Shown: in pieces, positions 23,887 through 34,227 of the stretch
Position numbering within the stretch: position 1 is the first letter of the stretch
Layout of the letters: each line of letters opens with the position of its first letter
Origin: Fasciola hepatica
Lineage: Eukaryota; Platyhelminthes; Trematoda; Plagiorchiida; Fasciolidae
Assembly: GCA_948099385.1 (NCBI GenBank)
Contig: CANUEZ040000014.1
Location: 3,038,001-3,102,000 of the forward strand
Reading direction: 5' to 3'
Length of the DNA: 64,000 nt
Notes under the pieces: generated by a model
Seen by the model: only the letters and a program-made list of their open reading frames with translations
The model's database searches: none
What the model was told of the DNA's origin: nothing
Made by a program: the position numbers and the translations under genes

Positions 23887-24580
23887 AACCAAGATTAGCC
23901 GGAAAAATCTTGCTAGCTCCAAAACCACAGCCCAGTCTCCGTCCTGGAAAAGTGTTGGGGCAATCCATGGGGATCAGAGGTCTTGTATCTTTGCAAAAAA
24001 CTGTCCCACTCGCAGCCTCCATTTCTGATAGAAGAGCGGTGTCCACATGCATCGATTTACTTGCAGGCTGTTTGGAAGTTGCCGTAGAAGTGGGCCAGCG
24101 GGATTCTTCCCTAGAGTGCTCCGCTCAAAGGTCCAGGAGAATTTCCTGAGAGTATAATTTGTGATTCCTTGATTGGCTCATTAAGGTTTTCCTGAAACCT
24201 TAAGGTCAAGGTTGTGGGTATGATAAATGGAATCAGCCTTTTCCTGTTCTCCAAATTTCGCCGCTTCACTGCTCATGGTCATTTCTCAGACTCTTGGTCA
24301 ATTTTCATATCATGAATTTAAGCGCTTCACTGAACGTGGTTTCCGAAGAGACTGGTGTGCAAGCATGAAACAAAGAGACTGGGGCCGAAGATATCCATGT
24401 TTGAGAGGTACACCTGATACAGAGTTCTGCTTGTACTTTAGGGCCGCATAAGATGCCCCTTGACCTTTTGCCTGCGTTCACCTGGGTCATGGATATCTGG
24501 CTGCATCACTAACGGGGTAGACAACTCCGCCTGGGAGGAAGATTGGCCGTTATTGTGTGACAACTGCTTAGCTTGCAGAG
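23887..24580. other. 0.7 kb between two LINEs, no gene recognised
   Basis: Only short frames without motifs are present. A perfect 9-bp stem hairpin, TTAAGGTTT-tcctg-AAACCTTAA, lies at 24,181-24,203. Part of this stretch may be the 5' leader of LINE-B. Confidence 0.4.
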
Positions 24581-24596
24581 TAACCAGGCGATCCCG

Positions 24597-24608
24597 TTGC
24601 GCTACACC
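24597..24608 (+). promoter_or_regulatory. LINE 5' leader motif (TTGCGCTACACC), LINE-B
   Basis: The motif lies 282 bases upstream of the ORF1 ATG. The antisense strand reads GGTGTAGCGCAACGGGATCGC, the best A-box-like version of the three copies; a B box was not found at the expected distance. Confidence 0.45.
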
Positions 24609-24878
24609 ACAGCGAGGTTTTTGTAGATTTCGCTAATTTTTCATATTAATTATTCTAGGAATATTTCACCAGCAACCTATATTAAACGTTTCACCATTGC
24701 CATATTTAAGAAATCTACACCTTGTCCAAACTACTAGTCCCTCATAATTCGTACGAGCGACCCAGAGTTAACTACAAAAATAAAACAGCAGTAGCTATTC
24801 TTACCCGCCCTTGGGTGGTCTATCCGTTAGTCATCATCTTAGATCAAATCGCCTACCAACAATATTCTGTAAAAATAA

Positions 24879-26315
24879 ATGGCCAGGTCAACCAGCAAAC
24901 GGTCTCAGCCAGTGGCTTCTCGCTCTACAGCCAATCAGAAACCCAAACGGCCCGAACACAAAGATACCCCCAATATGATAGAAATATTTGGAGAAGCCAG
25001 TAGAAGGGCCAGTGCCATTGAAAGTAACTTGGCAAGTATGTCTACCCATATTGCATCGGTTGATGATATATTATCTAAATTAACACCACTAACCTACCTT
25101 CTGGAGCCCTCGGCACTCCCCGGTCCCCAGAACCTAATGGCAGCTAGTCAGTTTCTTGACTCAGTGGCATCGGAAATCCTGCGACGGCTGCAGAATGCAA
25201 AAAATGCAGTTGTTTTCAACATCCCAGATCGGCTGGACATCACAATGGTTAAATCCACTATCCTTCAAGCCGCAGGCATGGCCCACTTTCCATGTCACTG
25301 CAGAAGACTAAGAAAAAGGTCACAAAAGCACTCTTGTCCCCTTCTATTCCAATTTACGGATGAAAAAATCGCTAGAGAATTCATTACTAAACAGCGTATA
25401 GTCTCAACTGCTTCACAGTTTAAATCAATCAAGATACAAGCTGATAGAAAGCCATTACAAAGGGAAGTGATACGATGTGCAGCTATAAATTCTAATCACA
25501 TTGGCATTAAGATCCCAAAGTCACCCTCTTCCTCAAGCACCTTACCAAGGATCAACGAAACCCCTCAATCTTCTACCCCTAGAAGATCCACAGGGTTAGT
25601 TGATCTGGACGAATCTTTCCCCACCTCCCCACAGCTCCCCCAGCCAAAGCGACAACACATATCGACAACACCTACAAGCTCATCCCAGGAGGGTCCTCAC
25701 AATACGTCTCCACCTCCGGTCGACCGTTCCACGGGACTTCAAGTTCCCAATGAAATAAAACCTGCAGCTCTAATATCTGTCCCCATAGGCCCCCGTTTAA
25801 AAACTGATGAAAAGCCCATGCGTGCCACTCGTATGCCACGTATGTCGCTGACAATAAAGAACCGTCCAGAAGAAAGGGTCAACGAGAGTTTAGTTGCTAA
25901 GGCTAAGTCTCCGTGCGGGCAAACGATACGGGGATGCATGAATAATGACAATGATCGTTATTTCTCTAGACCGAATTCGGCACCGACCGACTTCCCTCAT
26001 TTGGGATTTCCTCGCATCTCTCAACATATGAAACAAAATAGTGCTTCCAAGATGATGATGCAAAAACAATGGGACCATACCCATAATAAAAATAGATGGT
26101 TTGATGAACGAACTGCGTTCATGATTAACTCCGCACTAATGGAACCTTCCCATCAGCCTAATCTCCCATTATTTCCATCTTTCCTACCTCCCCCTCCGTT
26201 AAACTATCCAAGCGCATCGCATATCCCACCATCTACCAGCGGGTACCCCATATCTAGCCAAAGTGCCTATTTTTTTCCATACGTACCGTGGGCACAACAT
26301 GGCCCCATAACCTAG
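24879..26315 (+). CDS. LINE-B ORF1 protein, RNA-binding (intact, 478 aa)
   Basis: The frame is intact from ATG 24,879 to TAG 26,313-26,315. The N-terminus is basic. Residues about 40-75 show a heptad-like pattern (possible coiled coil for multimerisation). An RRM-like region follows, with NAVVFNIPDRL near residue 109 and CPLLFQFTDEKIAREFI near 153. Between them sits a Cys/His cluster (H..C139-H-C141-x-R-L-R-K...C153) conserved in the other copies. The second half is Ser/Pro-rich and disordered-looking, ending YVPWAQHGPIT. By analogy to L1 and CR1 ORF1 proteins it should bind element RNA in a ribonucleoprotein. It is not a standard CCHC knuckle protein. Confidence 0.88.
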   Translation: MARSTSKRSQPVASRSTANQKPKRPEHKDTPNMIEIFGEASRRASAIESNLASMSTHIASVDDILSKLTPLTYLLEPSALPGPQNLMAASQFLDSVASEILRRLQNAKNAVVFNIPDRLDITMVKSTILQAAGMAHFPCHCRRLRKRSQKHSCPLLFQFTDEKIAREFITKQRIVSTASQFKSIKIQADRKPLQREVIRCAAINSNHIGIKIPKSPSSSSTLPRINETPQSSTPRRSTGLVDLDESFPTSPQLPQPKRQHISTTPTSSSQEGPHNTSPPPVDRSTGLQVPNEIKPAALISVPIGPRLKTDEKPMRATRMPRMSLTIKNRPEERVNESLVAKAKSPCGQTIRGCMNNDNDRYFSRPNSAPTDFPHLGFPRISQHMKQNSASKMMMQKQWDHTHNKNRWFDERTAFMINSALMEPSHQPNLPLFPSFLPPPPLNYPSASHIPPSTSGYPISSQSAYFFPYVPWAQHGPIT

Positions 26316-26317
26316 AT

Positions 26318-29300
26318 ATGCCCATTATGAATTGTTCTAATCATCCCTATGGTAGTGTAATACCTAATACCCTGTCATTTATTATTCCACACGCAGACCC
26401 AAGTCCTCCCTTTGCTAATGACAACTTGGGCGGGCTTGCATCTTGCGCTGATGATTCTTTCCAGGTTAAACGCAGCAGTCAACAAACGGTAAGTACTAAT
26501 ATCAATGATGACGTCAGAAGCACTGAACTTTTCACATTGCTATTGGTCAATGCACGATCTATTAGGAACAAAATCCAATACATAAGATCAGCTGCACTAA
26601 CAAATGACTATAACTTCATTTTAGTGACGGAATCTTGGTTATCGGACTCCTATCTAGTAGAGGATATTGAGGTACTCGGCTACAAATCCTTCAGCAAAGG
26701 CAGAACACATCAACGTGGTGGAGGCTGTCTAGTGTATGTAAAGGAAACTCTCAGGGCGACAAGCTTTCAGCACCCTATCCTAGACGGCATTGTCGACTCT
26801 GTATGGCTGAACGTTGAAGTTGAACGTCAAGAACTGATACTAGGTTGCGTATACCGTCCGCCTAGATCTAGTCCTAATAGTTTCAAGCAAATTATAGAGG
26901 CACTCAACCTGATTAGTGATCTTAAAATAGGCCCAAAATTGATAGCTGGTGACTTTAATGCACCAGAAATATGCTGGACATCACTCACAGCACCACGCCA
27001 TTTACTACAGTTTTTGAATGCAATTCACCTAGGAGGATGGAAGCAGCACGTCACGTCCCCAACCAGACGCGACCACACTCTTGACTTAATCTTGTCAATA
27101 GGATTAACCCAGGTTGTAACAAAAGTTCAGAATAACCTACCCGGAAGTGATCACGCAACTGTCCACTGCTGCTTCACAGTGCCCATAAAAGATAAACAGC
27201 CGACACCCCCGCATAGACCATATCATAAGGCTAACTGGAATATACTACCTTCTCTGATTCGGAGCCAAAATTGGGACACCTTCTTTTTAAGTGCAGATCC
27301 CCAGCTGGCGGCAGATCAACTTTACTCCATCTTTGAACGATGCCTCAACCGAATAACTCCGTCACAAGGGTCGTCAATCCGCCCTAAAGACAATAAATTG
27401 TCTCGTCTCAACTTGAAGTTAAGTAGACTCCAACGCGTTTATCTTAAAACAAGGGACTTTTCGCTGTTTATACAGTTGAATCGTCTGGCTGAAACGATAA
27501 AACTGTACTCCGAGAGTGAAATGGTACAACAGGAACTCAGGGCCCTACGTGATTCCAAGAAAGTCGAGATTCTTGCAAAACTGATGAAGTCGAGGAACCC
27601 CAAAACAACTTCATCTATCTCTTCTATCTCGTTCAATAACACGTGCCTCGACAAACCGCTGGACATTGCAGAAGCGCTTAACACGTTTTTTGCTTCTTCC
27701 TTAATTAGTGACACAGCACCATTTCTCTGCAATCCACCAGTACCATCATATGAGCCACTTTCTGCCGTAACATTCCTGCCCTCCGAAATTGAGCCTTTAA
27801 TTTCAAATATCAAAATGTCTTTCCACCCCGGATCGGACTCGTTACCATCGGCCATCTTTAAATTGGGTGGCCCAGATATCCCAATTCTTTTATCGAATTT
27901 ATTCAATTTGTCTATGCGCTTTAGTTGGTATCCTACACAGTGGGAAACGTCGGTTATTATTCCAATTCATAAGAAGGGAACACGGGAGGACCCGGCCAAC
28001 TACCGGCCTGTGAATCATACCCCAGTAGTATCGAGGATTATGGAAAGATTAATAAAACTTAAACTAACAGATCACCTCCTTAAAAACCACCTTATAAGTG
28101 AAGGTCAGCACGGTTTCCTAAAACATCGATCCTGTGCAACTTGTATGACTGACTTTCTGAACCTTATTACGATAGCGGCCAATGATGGTAAGGCAGTGAT
28201 CTCAGTCTTTTTAGACATGTCTAAGGCCTTCGACCGGGTGTCTCACATTCGTTTGTTGTCAAAGGCTAAGACATTCGGCATTGTTGACCCACTATATGCC
28301 TGGCTAGAATCGTACTTGTCCTCGCGCAGTCAAGTGGTAAACGTTGATGGCACAACTTCCACACCCAGCCCTGTAACCAGCGGTGTGATCCAAGGTAGTG
28401 TACTGGGCCCGTTGCTGTTTCTCATGTACATAAATGACATATTTACCGTGGTTCGTCATGGAACTCCTTTTTTATTCGCTGATGATGTAAAGTTGTTGTA
28501 CACCTTCGACCATAATTCATTGGGTAATACTATAGCAAAAATATCTGAGGACCTGCGGATGCTCAATTCGTGGTGTACCGATTGTCTAATGACGTTCTCG
28601 GCGGACAAAAGCTGCATTCTTACATACAAGTGTCATGTCCCTCCCGAAACGTTTAGTATAGGTGGTCACCTGATCCCCAACAAATCATCAGTACGCGACC
28701 TGGGCATATACTACTCCTGTTCGTTCAACTTCTCGGAGCAAACAGACACTCAAATTGCTAGGTCCCGCAGGTTAATAGGACTTGTCCACAAAACATTCCG
28801 TTTGCGTGAAAGTAAACTCAGTGTCTATACAACACACGTTAGACCATTGCTAGAGTATAGTTCAATAGTTGGCTCCAACATGCGCCAGACTGATAGGATC
28901 GCCATCAAAAATGTCCAGCGCACCTTTACTAAACAAATAGTTGGATATTCGTCTAGTCTCAACTATAAACAACGCTGTGACCTGCTACACCTCGAACCCC
29001 TTTGGCTCCGACGGATAAAGAACAACTTGTCTTTTTTCCACTCACTATTAAAATATAGATCCTGCAAAGCCTCCCCTGTGGTACGAGACCCATTAAGCCT
29101 AAGGTATTCGTTACGACACAGCAGTCATTCGGTCACTGTGCCGTCCTCGAGAACCAGCCTACGGTCCAATTTCTTCATTGTTAAATATTCACAAATGTGG
29201 AATAAACTTCCACCAAATGTCCGTGCAATAAGCCACTTGCCGAGATTCAAAGAGGAATTAAACAAACGGCTTGATGTCCTGACACTCGTATCAAACAATG

Positions 29301-29350
29301 ATCCATACACTTCGGAGGAGCGAGCGTACGAAGTTGGTTTGGGTTACTGA
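26318..29350 (+). CDS. LINE-B ORF2: AP-like endonuclease and reverse transcriptase (intact, 1010 aa)
   Basis: The ATG at 26,318 lies two bases after the ORF1 stop. The endonuclease (about residues 65-285) has NARS at 78, TESW with E105, GCVYRPP at 176, GDFNAPE at 211-217 and GSDHA with S-D-H at 277-279, so the visible catalytic residues are present. The RT (about 515-770) has IPIHKKG, NYRPVNHTPVVSRIME, GQHGFLKHRSC, FLDMSKAFDRVSH, TSGVIQGSVLGPLLFLMYIN and FADD at 720-723. The C-terminal domain includes HVRPLLEYSSI and YKQRCDLLHLEPLWLRRIK. The product nicks DNA and copies element RNA at the nick (target-primed reverse transcription). No internal stop or frameshift was seen. Confidence 0.93.
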   Translation: MPIMNCSNHPYGSVIPNTLSFIIPHADPSPPFANDNLGGLASCADDSFQVKRSSQQTVSTNINDDVRSTELFTLLLVNARSIRNKIQYIRSAALTNDYNFILVTESWLSDSYLVEDIEVLGYKSFSKGRTHQRGGGCLVYVKETLRATSFQHPILDGIVDSVWLNVEVERQELILGCVYRPPRSSPNSFKQIIEALNLISDLKIGPKLIAGDFNAPEICWTSLTAPRHLLQFLNAIHLGGWKQHVTSPTRRDHTLDLILSIGLTQVVTKVQNNLPGSDHATVHCCFTVPIKDKQPTPPHRPYHKANWNILPSLIRSQNWDTFFLSADPQLAADQLYSIFERCLNRITPSQGSSIRPKDNKLSRLNLKLSRLQRVYLKTRDFSLFIQLNRLAETIKLYSESEMVQQELRALRDSKKVEILAKLMKSRNPKTTSSISSISFNNTCLDKPLDIAEALNTFFASSLISDTAPFLCNPPVPSYEPLSAVTFLPSEIEPLISNIKMSFHPGSDSLPSAIFKLGGPDIPILLSNLFNLSMRFSWYPTQWETSVIIPIHKKGTREDPANYRPVNHTPVVSRIMERLIKLKLTDHLLKNHLISEGQHGFLKHRSCATCMTDFLNLITIAANDGKAVISVFLDMSKAFDRVSHIRLLSKAKTFGIVDPLYAWLESYLSSRSQVVNVDGTTSTPSPVTSGVIQGSVLGPLLFLMYINDIFTVVRHGTPFLFADDVKLLYTFDHNSLGNTIAKISEDLRMLNSWCTDCLMTFSADKSCILTYKCHVPPETFSIGGHLIPNKSSVRDLGIYYSCSFNFSEQTDTQIARSRRLIGLVHKTFRLRESKLSVYTTHVRPLLEYSSIVGSNMRQTDRIAIKNVQRTFTKQIVGYSSSLNYKQRCDLLHLEPLWLRRIKNNLSFFHSLLKYRSCKASPVVRDPLSLRYSLRHSSHSVTVPSSRTSLRSNFFIVKYSQMWNKLPPNVRAISHLPRFKEELNKRLDVLTLVSNNDPYTSEERAYEVGLGY

Positions 29351-31246
29351 CACGCGGGTCTGAGTCGGGGGCCACGAGACCTACGTACCTCACAAGTCGC
29401 CGTAAATACCACCCAAGTTTCATTAATCTTTCGCGTAAAACCTCGTGTTTAGCAAAGTCGAACCATCCCCCAATTAGTTCCAATTTCTAGATACTAGAGG
29501 TTTTTCTTTACTACTTACCGCTGATCCTCAGCTGGGAGCACCCCAGACTGCGTTTTTCTATTTTTACTTTTCCAGACAACCGCTGATGATCGCTTCCCTT
29601 CGATGGCTTGGCAGAATACCTGGCCCACATTTCCCGCTGAAAACTCGATACCTGCTCGTCATTTCGTCACTACCACATAGGCCATGCTCTCCAGGACCCC
29701 TCGCAACCTCCTGGATTATTCGATCTCTATGTGACAACGCCAATATCACTCAAGCGAAGCCCGCCGGTGCGGGCCGCGGTCAGATCCACCACTTTGGCCG
29801 ACGCACATCGGGCGTGCAGGACGTCTGCAACGATGTGCGGACGCAGATAGGATTGCGGATGGCACCTGTCAACAAAAACGGTTTTCAGGTTGGGTGTCCC
29901 GGGCACGGTCAGCTCCACCCACCAGCACCGGTCGCAGCAAAAAATCATTCACCCGAAATGCTACAAATATGGAACTATCTCCCCCAGTTACCGCCTATTT
30001 TTCATCGAACTTGTCTCCATCTTCGCAACCTTAACTTACCGCTTCTTACGCCCAGAAAAATCTACTTTCCCTATTAGCAAACTTAACCAATCCCCGAGAT
30101 AAAACTCGCTTCTATTTTATAAGTTATCAATATATTTGCAAAATTCACATTTATTGTTGCCATACACTTCCGTACCACAATGTCCGGTATTCTATCTTGG
30201 TGAATCCTCCCAGACAATTTTCATTCTTGCATCTCTCCGGTCATCATGTTCGGCCCTTAGATAACGATTATCAAACGTAAATACTTACCTGCCATTTAAA
30301 TACTCGCCCAGTACCCATTTCTATTTTGGTGCATCACATTTCACCTTTATGAAAGTAAGCAATGTGCGCAACGATTACATGTTTACATCCTGCCACTTCT
30401 TCCACCATCACTCCAGCGACCTCGCCAGATGTGATGTCCGTTTGGTTTACCACGGACTCCATCCACATCCAGCCGCCCAACTTCCCAACTGTATTCAGCG
30501 TTTGTTGGTGCTTTTTCATATTCGGTATTCTATCTTGGTAAATCCTCCCAGACAATTTTGATTCTTGCATCTCTCTGGTCTTTATTTTCGGCCCTTAGAT
30601 AACGATTATCAAACGTAAATACTTACCTGCCATTTAAATACTCGCCCAGTACCCATTTCTACTTTGGTGCATCACATTCCCCCTCATGAACGTTAACAAT
30701 GTGCGCAACGATTACATGCTTGCGTCCGGTCGCTTCCTTTACCATCACCTAGGCAATCACTCTCTACAAATGAGTCCTTCATTGGGTATTTAACGGACTC
30801 AGCCGATATTTGGTCGCTGAACGTTTCAAGGAAAATCTTCGAAAGATTTTGATTGTTCTCTGTCTGCAAATTCATTCCTCTCATCGTCTGATTTCCAATC
30901 CAAAGCCGTGCCATACTCCGCGGAGCGCTGTAGCTGGTTCATGTCTCCCTCGGAAGCTTCCTTTCCCTCGAAGTGAACAAAACTTTCGTCATTTCTGTTT
31001 GATTCTCTTGTTGCATAGCACTTCGTTTTGTACTGTTTCAGGAAGAGTCAGCTACCTTCGACCATCTCGATTCTGACTTGACCGGGTTGGCCACCCGACC
31101 TTGAGTTCAAATTTGCCGGGCGCCGCCACAGAGAGTGACTTAAATACTTTCTCCTGTACAATATTGAGTGCACATACCTTAACCAACCTCTTGGAATTCG
31201 GACTCTACGTCCAATTGTACCGTTTGATCTTGCGTTACAGCATGCC
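29351..31246 (+). other. LINE-B 3' UTR, about 1.9 kb
   Basis: No protein motif is present. It contains the 338-bp direct duplication at 30,185-30,755. It is shorter than the 3' UTR of LINE-A and not alignable to it by eye except at the extreme 3' end. Confidence 0.6.
30185..30755. repeat. Tandem direct duplication, 338-bp unit, two copies
   Basis: Copy 1 starts CGGTATTCTATCTTGG at 30,185 and copy 2 at 30,523. The blocks CGGCCCTTAGATAACG (30,251 and 30,589) and GTGCGCAACGATTACATG (30,364 and 30,701) keep a 337-338 offset. About 230 bases of the second unit are recognisable, with scattered substitutions. Confidence 0.9.
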
Positions 31247-31285
31247 TCGGGTTATCCGAAATAAACCATTATCATTATCATTATC
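31247..31285 (+). repeat. LINE-B 3'-terminal hairpin and (ATTATC)n tail
   Basis: TCGG-GTTAT-CCGA forms a 4-bp stem, followed by AATAAACC and three ATTATC units. The bases differ from those of LINE-A but pairing is kept. Confidence 0.7.
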
Positions 31286-31317
31286 ATATGCATTGTGCGA
31301 TCACAGATGAGATGTAA

Positions 31318-31930
31318 TCAGCAGGTAACACGCGTCAAGACGTGTTTTGAGTCCGCAGGCAAAGATCTAAGCGAACAGCAATCTTCAATTGACCCACATA
31401 GGCCGTGGTAGATGCCGGCACGTTTGAAATTATCCCCGATTTCTGAGGAAGTAGAAAGTCTTTCGGGCCCACGGTGTTTCTCATGCCGGAAGTTGGTGGT
31501 CGCTAGGAAGAATCTGTGGTTTGAGTATAACTGAGTGAAGCGATTGCTGTTGTAAGTACCATTAAGCCGGGATAGTAAATCGGTCCGCTTCACACCGCTC
31601 AGACTCCCCAAACGGCCAACTTGGTCCTGCAGATCCCGTGCAGTGGCTATCCTGTCCATTGAGGGCAAGCTCTGGAGCAGCTGACGCAAGTCCTGGTGGA
31701 CTTAATCCTTGATCTCATAAATGCCGCAATCGGAGAAAGCATGTGCGGGCCCGATGAACGAGCACGGTCGCCTCAGTTTTGTGCTGCTGGCAAGCATATA
31801 ACCGTCCAGCCGAACGGCTAACAAACAACTGCAGGCTAACATCACGTTTGGCGGTATATACGTGTTTGTGAACATGACCGTACCTGAAATTAAACTATTA
31901 AGCTTGTCCATACACAACATTTGCGCGCGT
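31318..31930 (-). mobile_element. RTE-like endonuclease remnant, minus strand
   Basis: Minus-strand frames read LLAVRLDGYM, then YEIKD...DLRQLLQSLPS (the 'DEIKDxFYDELRxLL' block), DLQDQVGRLGSLSG (decayed 'GDFNAQLGRLG'), SNHRFFLATTNFRHEKHRGP, and HGLCGSIEDCCSLRSLPADSKHVLTRV (decayed 'RWRGSVxDCRSFWSxxxDSDHALVRA'). These are characteristic of the apurinic-like endonuclease of RTE-type LINEs. The RT part is absent here. The LINE-B tail ends about 30 bases to the left, so LINE-B may have inserted into this older element. Confidence 0.75.
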
Positions 31931-32800
31931 TCATTTATTTGTTTGAGAAAATGGAACTTAGCCCTGAACCGTTTCTGACTGTCGTCCTTGGACTACGGGA
32001 TGTCAAACCTTCCAGGTGTACCCTTTGGTCAATTTGGCGGTATACTTGAGGTTTGTATATATTTGCACTTTTTTGATTTTCCGTTCAGTACTGTAGAAGA
32101 TACTAATCTCTGTTGCTCTGGTTTTGTAATTCGTTTGAGTTGGCTACGAGCTGCCCAATTTGCTGTTGTTGTGAAATAAAATGAGTGATCAACAAAATAG
32201 GATGCTAGAAGCTTTCCGCGGAGATGTAGAATATATCTACTGTAAAAGTGTTAAGAGTTTTATTGAGACAGTCTTCTGCCCTATCGGATACCGTGCCTAG
32301 ATTTGAAGACAGAGGAGGGAAGCAGACAACTGAGCTTGAGTAGTGAAATCAATCCATGTTTGACTCCAAATCTGTGGCTTTCTTGAAAGCAAAAATTACA
32401 AGAGGAGTTGTGGTTGAAGCTTAAATATGGAGTGTGATATCTGGTAGTACTCTGCACAGGAAAGATGCTGAAGGCTTTTTGTAAACCATACTTCACTACA
32501 TTTCACATCGCGGGCGGGGCTTTTCTTCTGAGACTCTCACCAGAGCATTTGACTCAAAAGACTGACCCACAAAGCGGCGGGTTTAACCCAATACGGAAAT
32601 GTAGCCGAAGACCCCGTAAATGAGCTTCTCTTGGTCTGCCGAGTAAGACTTGATGGTTGCTAGCATTCTATTTTGTCTTCACAGGTGTCCTGTTATCAAT
32701 CCGCTCTTGGAACTTCTTCAATGTTTCCGTATACCCAGTGGAGCAGGTGGAATGTGGACGGGGCAGCATCCTTTAGGCCGGGGGTTGCCAAACCTAGGCG
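31931..32800. other. 0.9 kb with no recognised gene
   Basis: Only short frames occur. A GCGGGTTTAACCC sequence at about 32.575 kb weakly resembles a tRNA B box but lacks an upstream A box. Confidence 0.4.
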
Positions 32801-32868
32801 GAAAATAGCTGCTCAGTGAAGTATGGTGATTTATCCCATCGTCGAGAGAACCCCTATAAACCACCCTA

Positions 32869-33156
32869 TTGCATCCGTCCACCTGCATCTGTTCATCCAC
32901 CGCCGGTATCATTGCACTAGGCTACGTAAGCGGGACCATAACAGAAACTGCCCTCTACTTTTCCAGTTCACGTTTTTTAATCTCAGGACGAATATATCAC
33001 AAAAGATTTATCAGCAAGCAGCGGGTTTTGGCGAGTAATACTTCGTTTAACACCACCAAAATAACCGTTGACAGAACTCTTTTGCAGAGGAAGGTTGCTG
33101 GGTCGGTAAGTTACACAAAAATGTCGGCCACCTTCTCGGGTCCCTTACTCTCATAG
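32869..33156 (+). pseudogene. LINE-C ORF1 fragment
   Basis: Across two frames this reads HCTRLRKRDHNRNCPLLFQF, RIYHKRFISKQRVLASNTSF and TTKITVDRTLLQRKVAGS. It matches the Cys cluster and the RRM-like second half of the LINE-B ORF1, including the spacing from Cys to CPLLFQF. It is heavily broken on both sides. Confidence 0.75.
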
Positions 33157-34227
33157 CCATAACTGCAGTCGCAAATTGAGGTTTCTGCCTCCCCAACAAA
33201 CTCACATCGTAACTCTCAGCTGGTATCGGTGGACCTGGATTAATCTATATCACCATCACTAGCACAGCCATCTTGCAAGCGATTTCAAATAGATCGAACT
33301 GTCACCGCCGTCTCCCCAGGCCAGAGCACTGCTACATCTCCCATTCTCAAAAGTTCCCTCCTAGGGTTCACATATCAGGCCAGAGAGCTGCGTAGTGGTT
33401 ACTTCTATCCCGCCTAAAAAGTCGCATCTAACCAATAAAGTACTTCCAACAAAACACACACTATCCTCTCTCCGGAATAATAACGGCAAAAGAATAACCA
33501 CTGAGAAAAACGGCTGCTGCAATGAAGTTGTTTGATACTGGTCCCCAATATGTTCAGGTTGAAAGACTCTTCCTTTAAAAATGAAAATAATTATTCAGGG
33601 GTGACCCCTTTAGGCTCTTTAGACAGTAAAAGTATCCGAAGTGCTGTCATCAATTTATCCAACCTCTTCCACCTGTACCTTCTGTCGAGCAGAATCCCTA
33701 ACCCCATAGCCAAGTTTCTTCGAACAATTAGCCAGCCATCAGTTATCCCACCACCTCGGCCTACCCCGTTTCCGTTTCCCACATACTCTTTTCTAGACTT
33801 CCCACCATTCCTCTATCCATCTGCCCCTCGAAATTGCATTCCTTATGGGGACCATGTCTTACGCTGGCTAGAGCAGCAATGTCTCTTTCCCCGTTCATTA
33901 CCAAACCTATTGATGTCCCCAGATTCATCTTCCTTTCTTCATTACTAATCCAGCTTATACGCATCTTGAGGGTGCCTAATACATACATGACAGTGTGCTT
34001 GCCCTGAAAAGCGAAGATATCATGTTTGCAGGAAAAATTTAGTTTTTTACACCCCAATCCCTCCTACCTCCGGGAGTAGCTCCTTGGCAACCACCTAGGG
34101 CTTTCAGCTGTCCAATTAAAAATGTCCACGGCATTTTGATGGATACTCCCCAATTTGACATTCTATACCATCGCATTTATCTGATGCTAATCCACCCACC
34201 CAAGCGAATTGGCTTCCGTCTCCCGCG

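Larger units (their letters stand above)
24580..31285 (+). mobile_element. LINE-B: two-ORF LINE with both ORFs open
   Basis: The leader motif lies at 24,597, ORF1 at 24,879-26,315 and ORF2 at 26,318-29,350. A 1.9 kb 3' UTR includes a 338-bp tandem duplication. The terminal hairpin is at 31,247-31,259 and the tail (ATTATC)3 ends at 31,285. It is about 6.7 kb long. The order (RNA-binding ORF1, then endonuclease-RT ORF2) and RT motifs place it in the CR1/Jockey group. It diverges from LINE-A at many amino acids, so the two are separate subfamilies rather than recent duplicates. It may encode all proteins needed for retrotransposition. Confidence 0.9.

Noticed and set aside
29586..30077. 163-codon plus frame after LINE-B ORF2
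   Set aside because: No motif, and it lies within the 3' UTR of the element. Treated as chance.
32560..32600. tRNA B-box-like GCGGGTTTAACCC
   Set aside because: No A box upstream and no cloverleaf. Single weak box.
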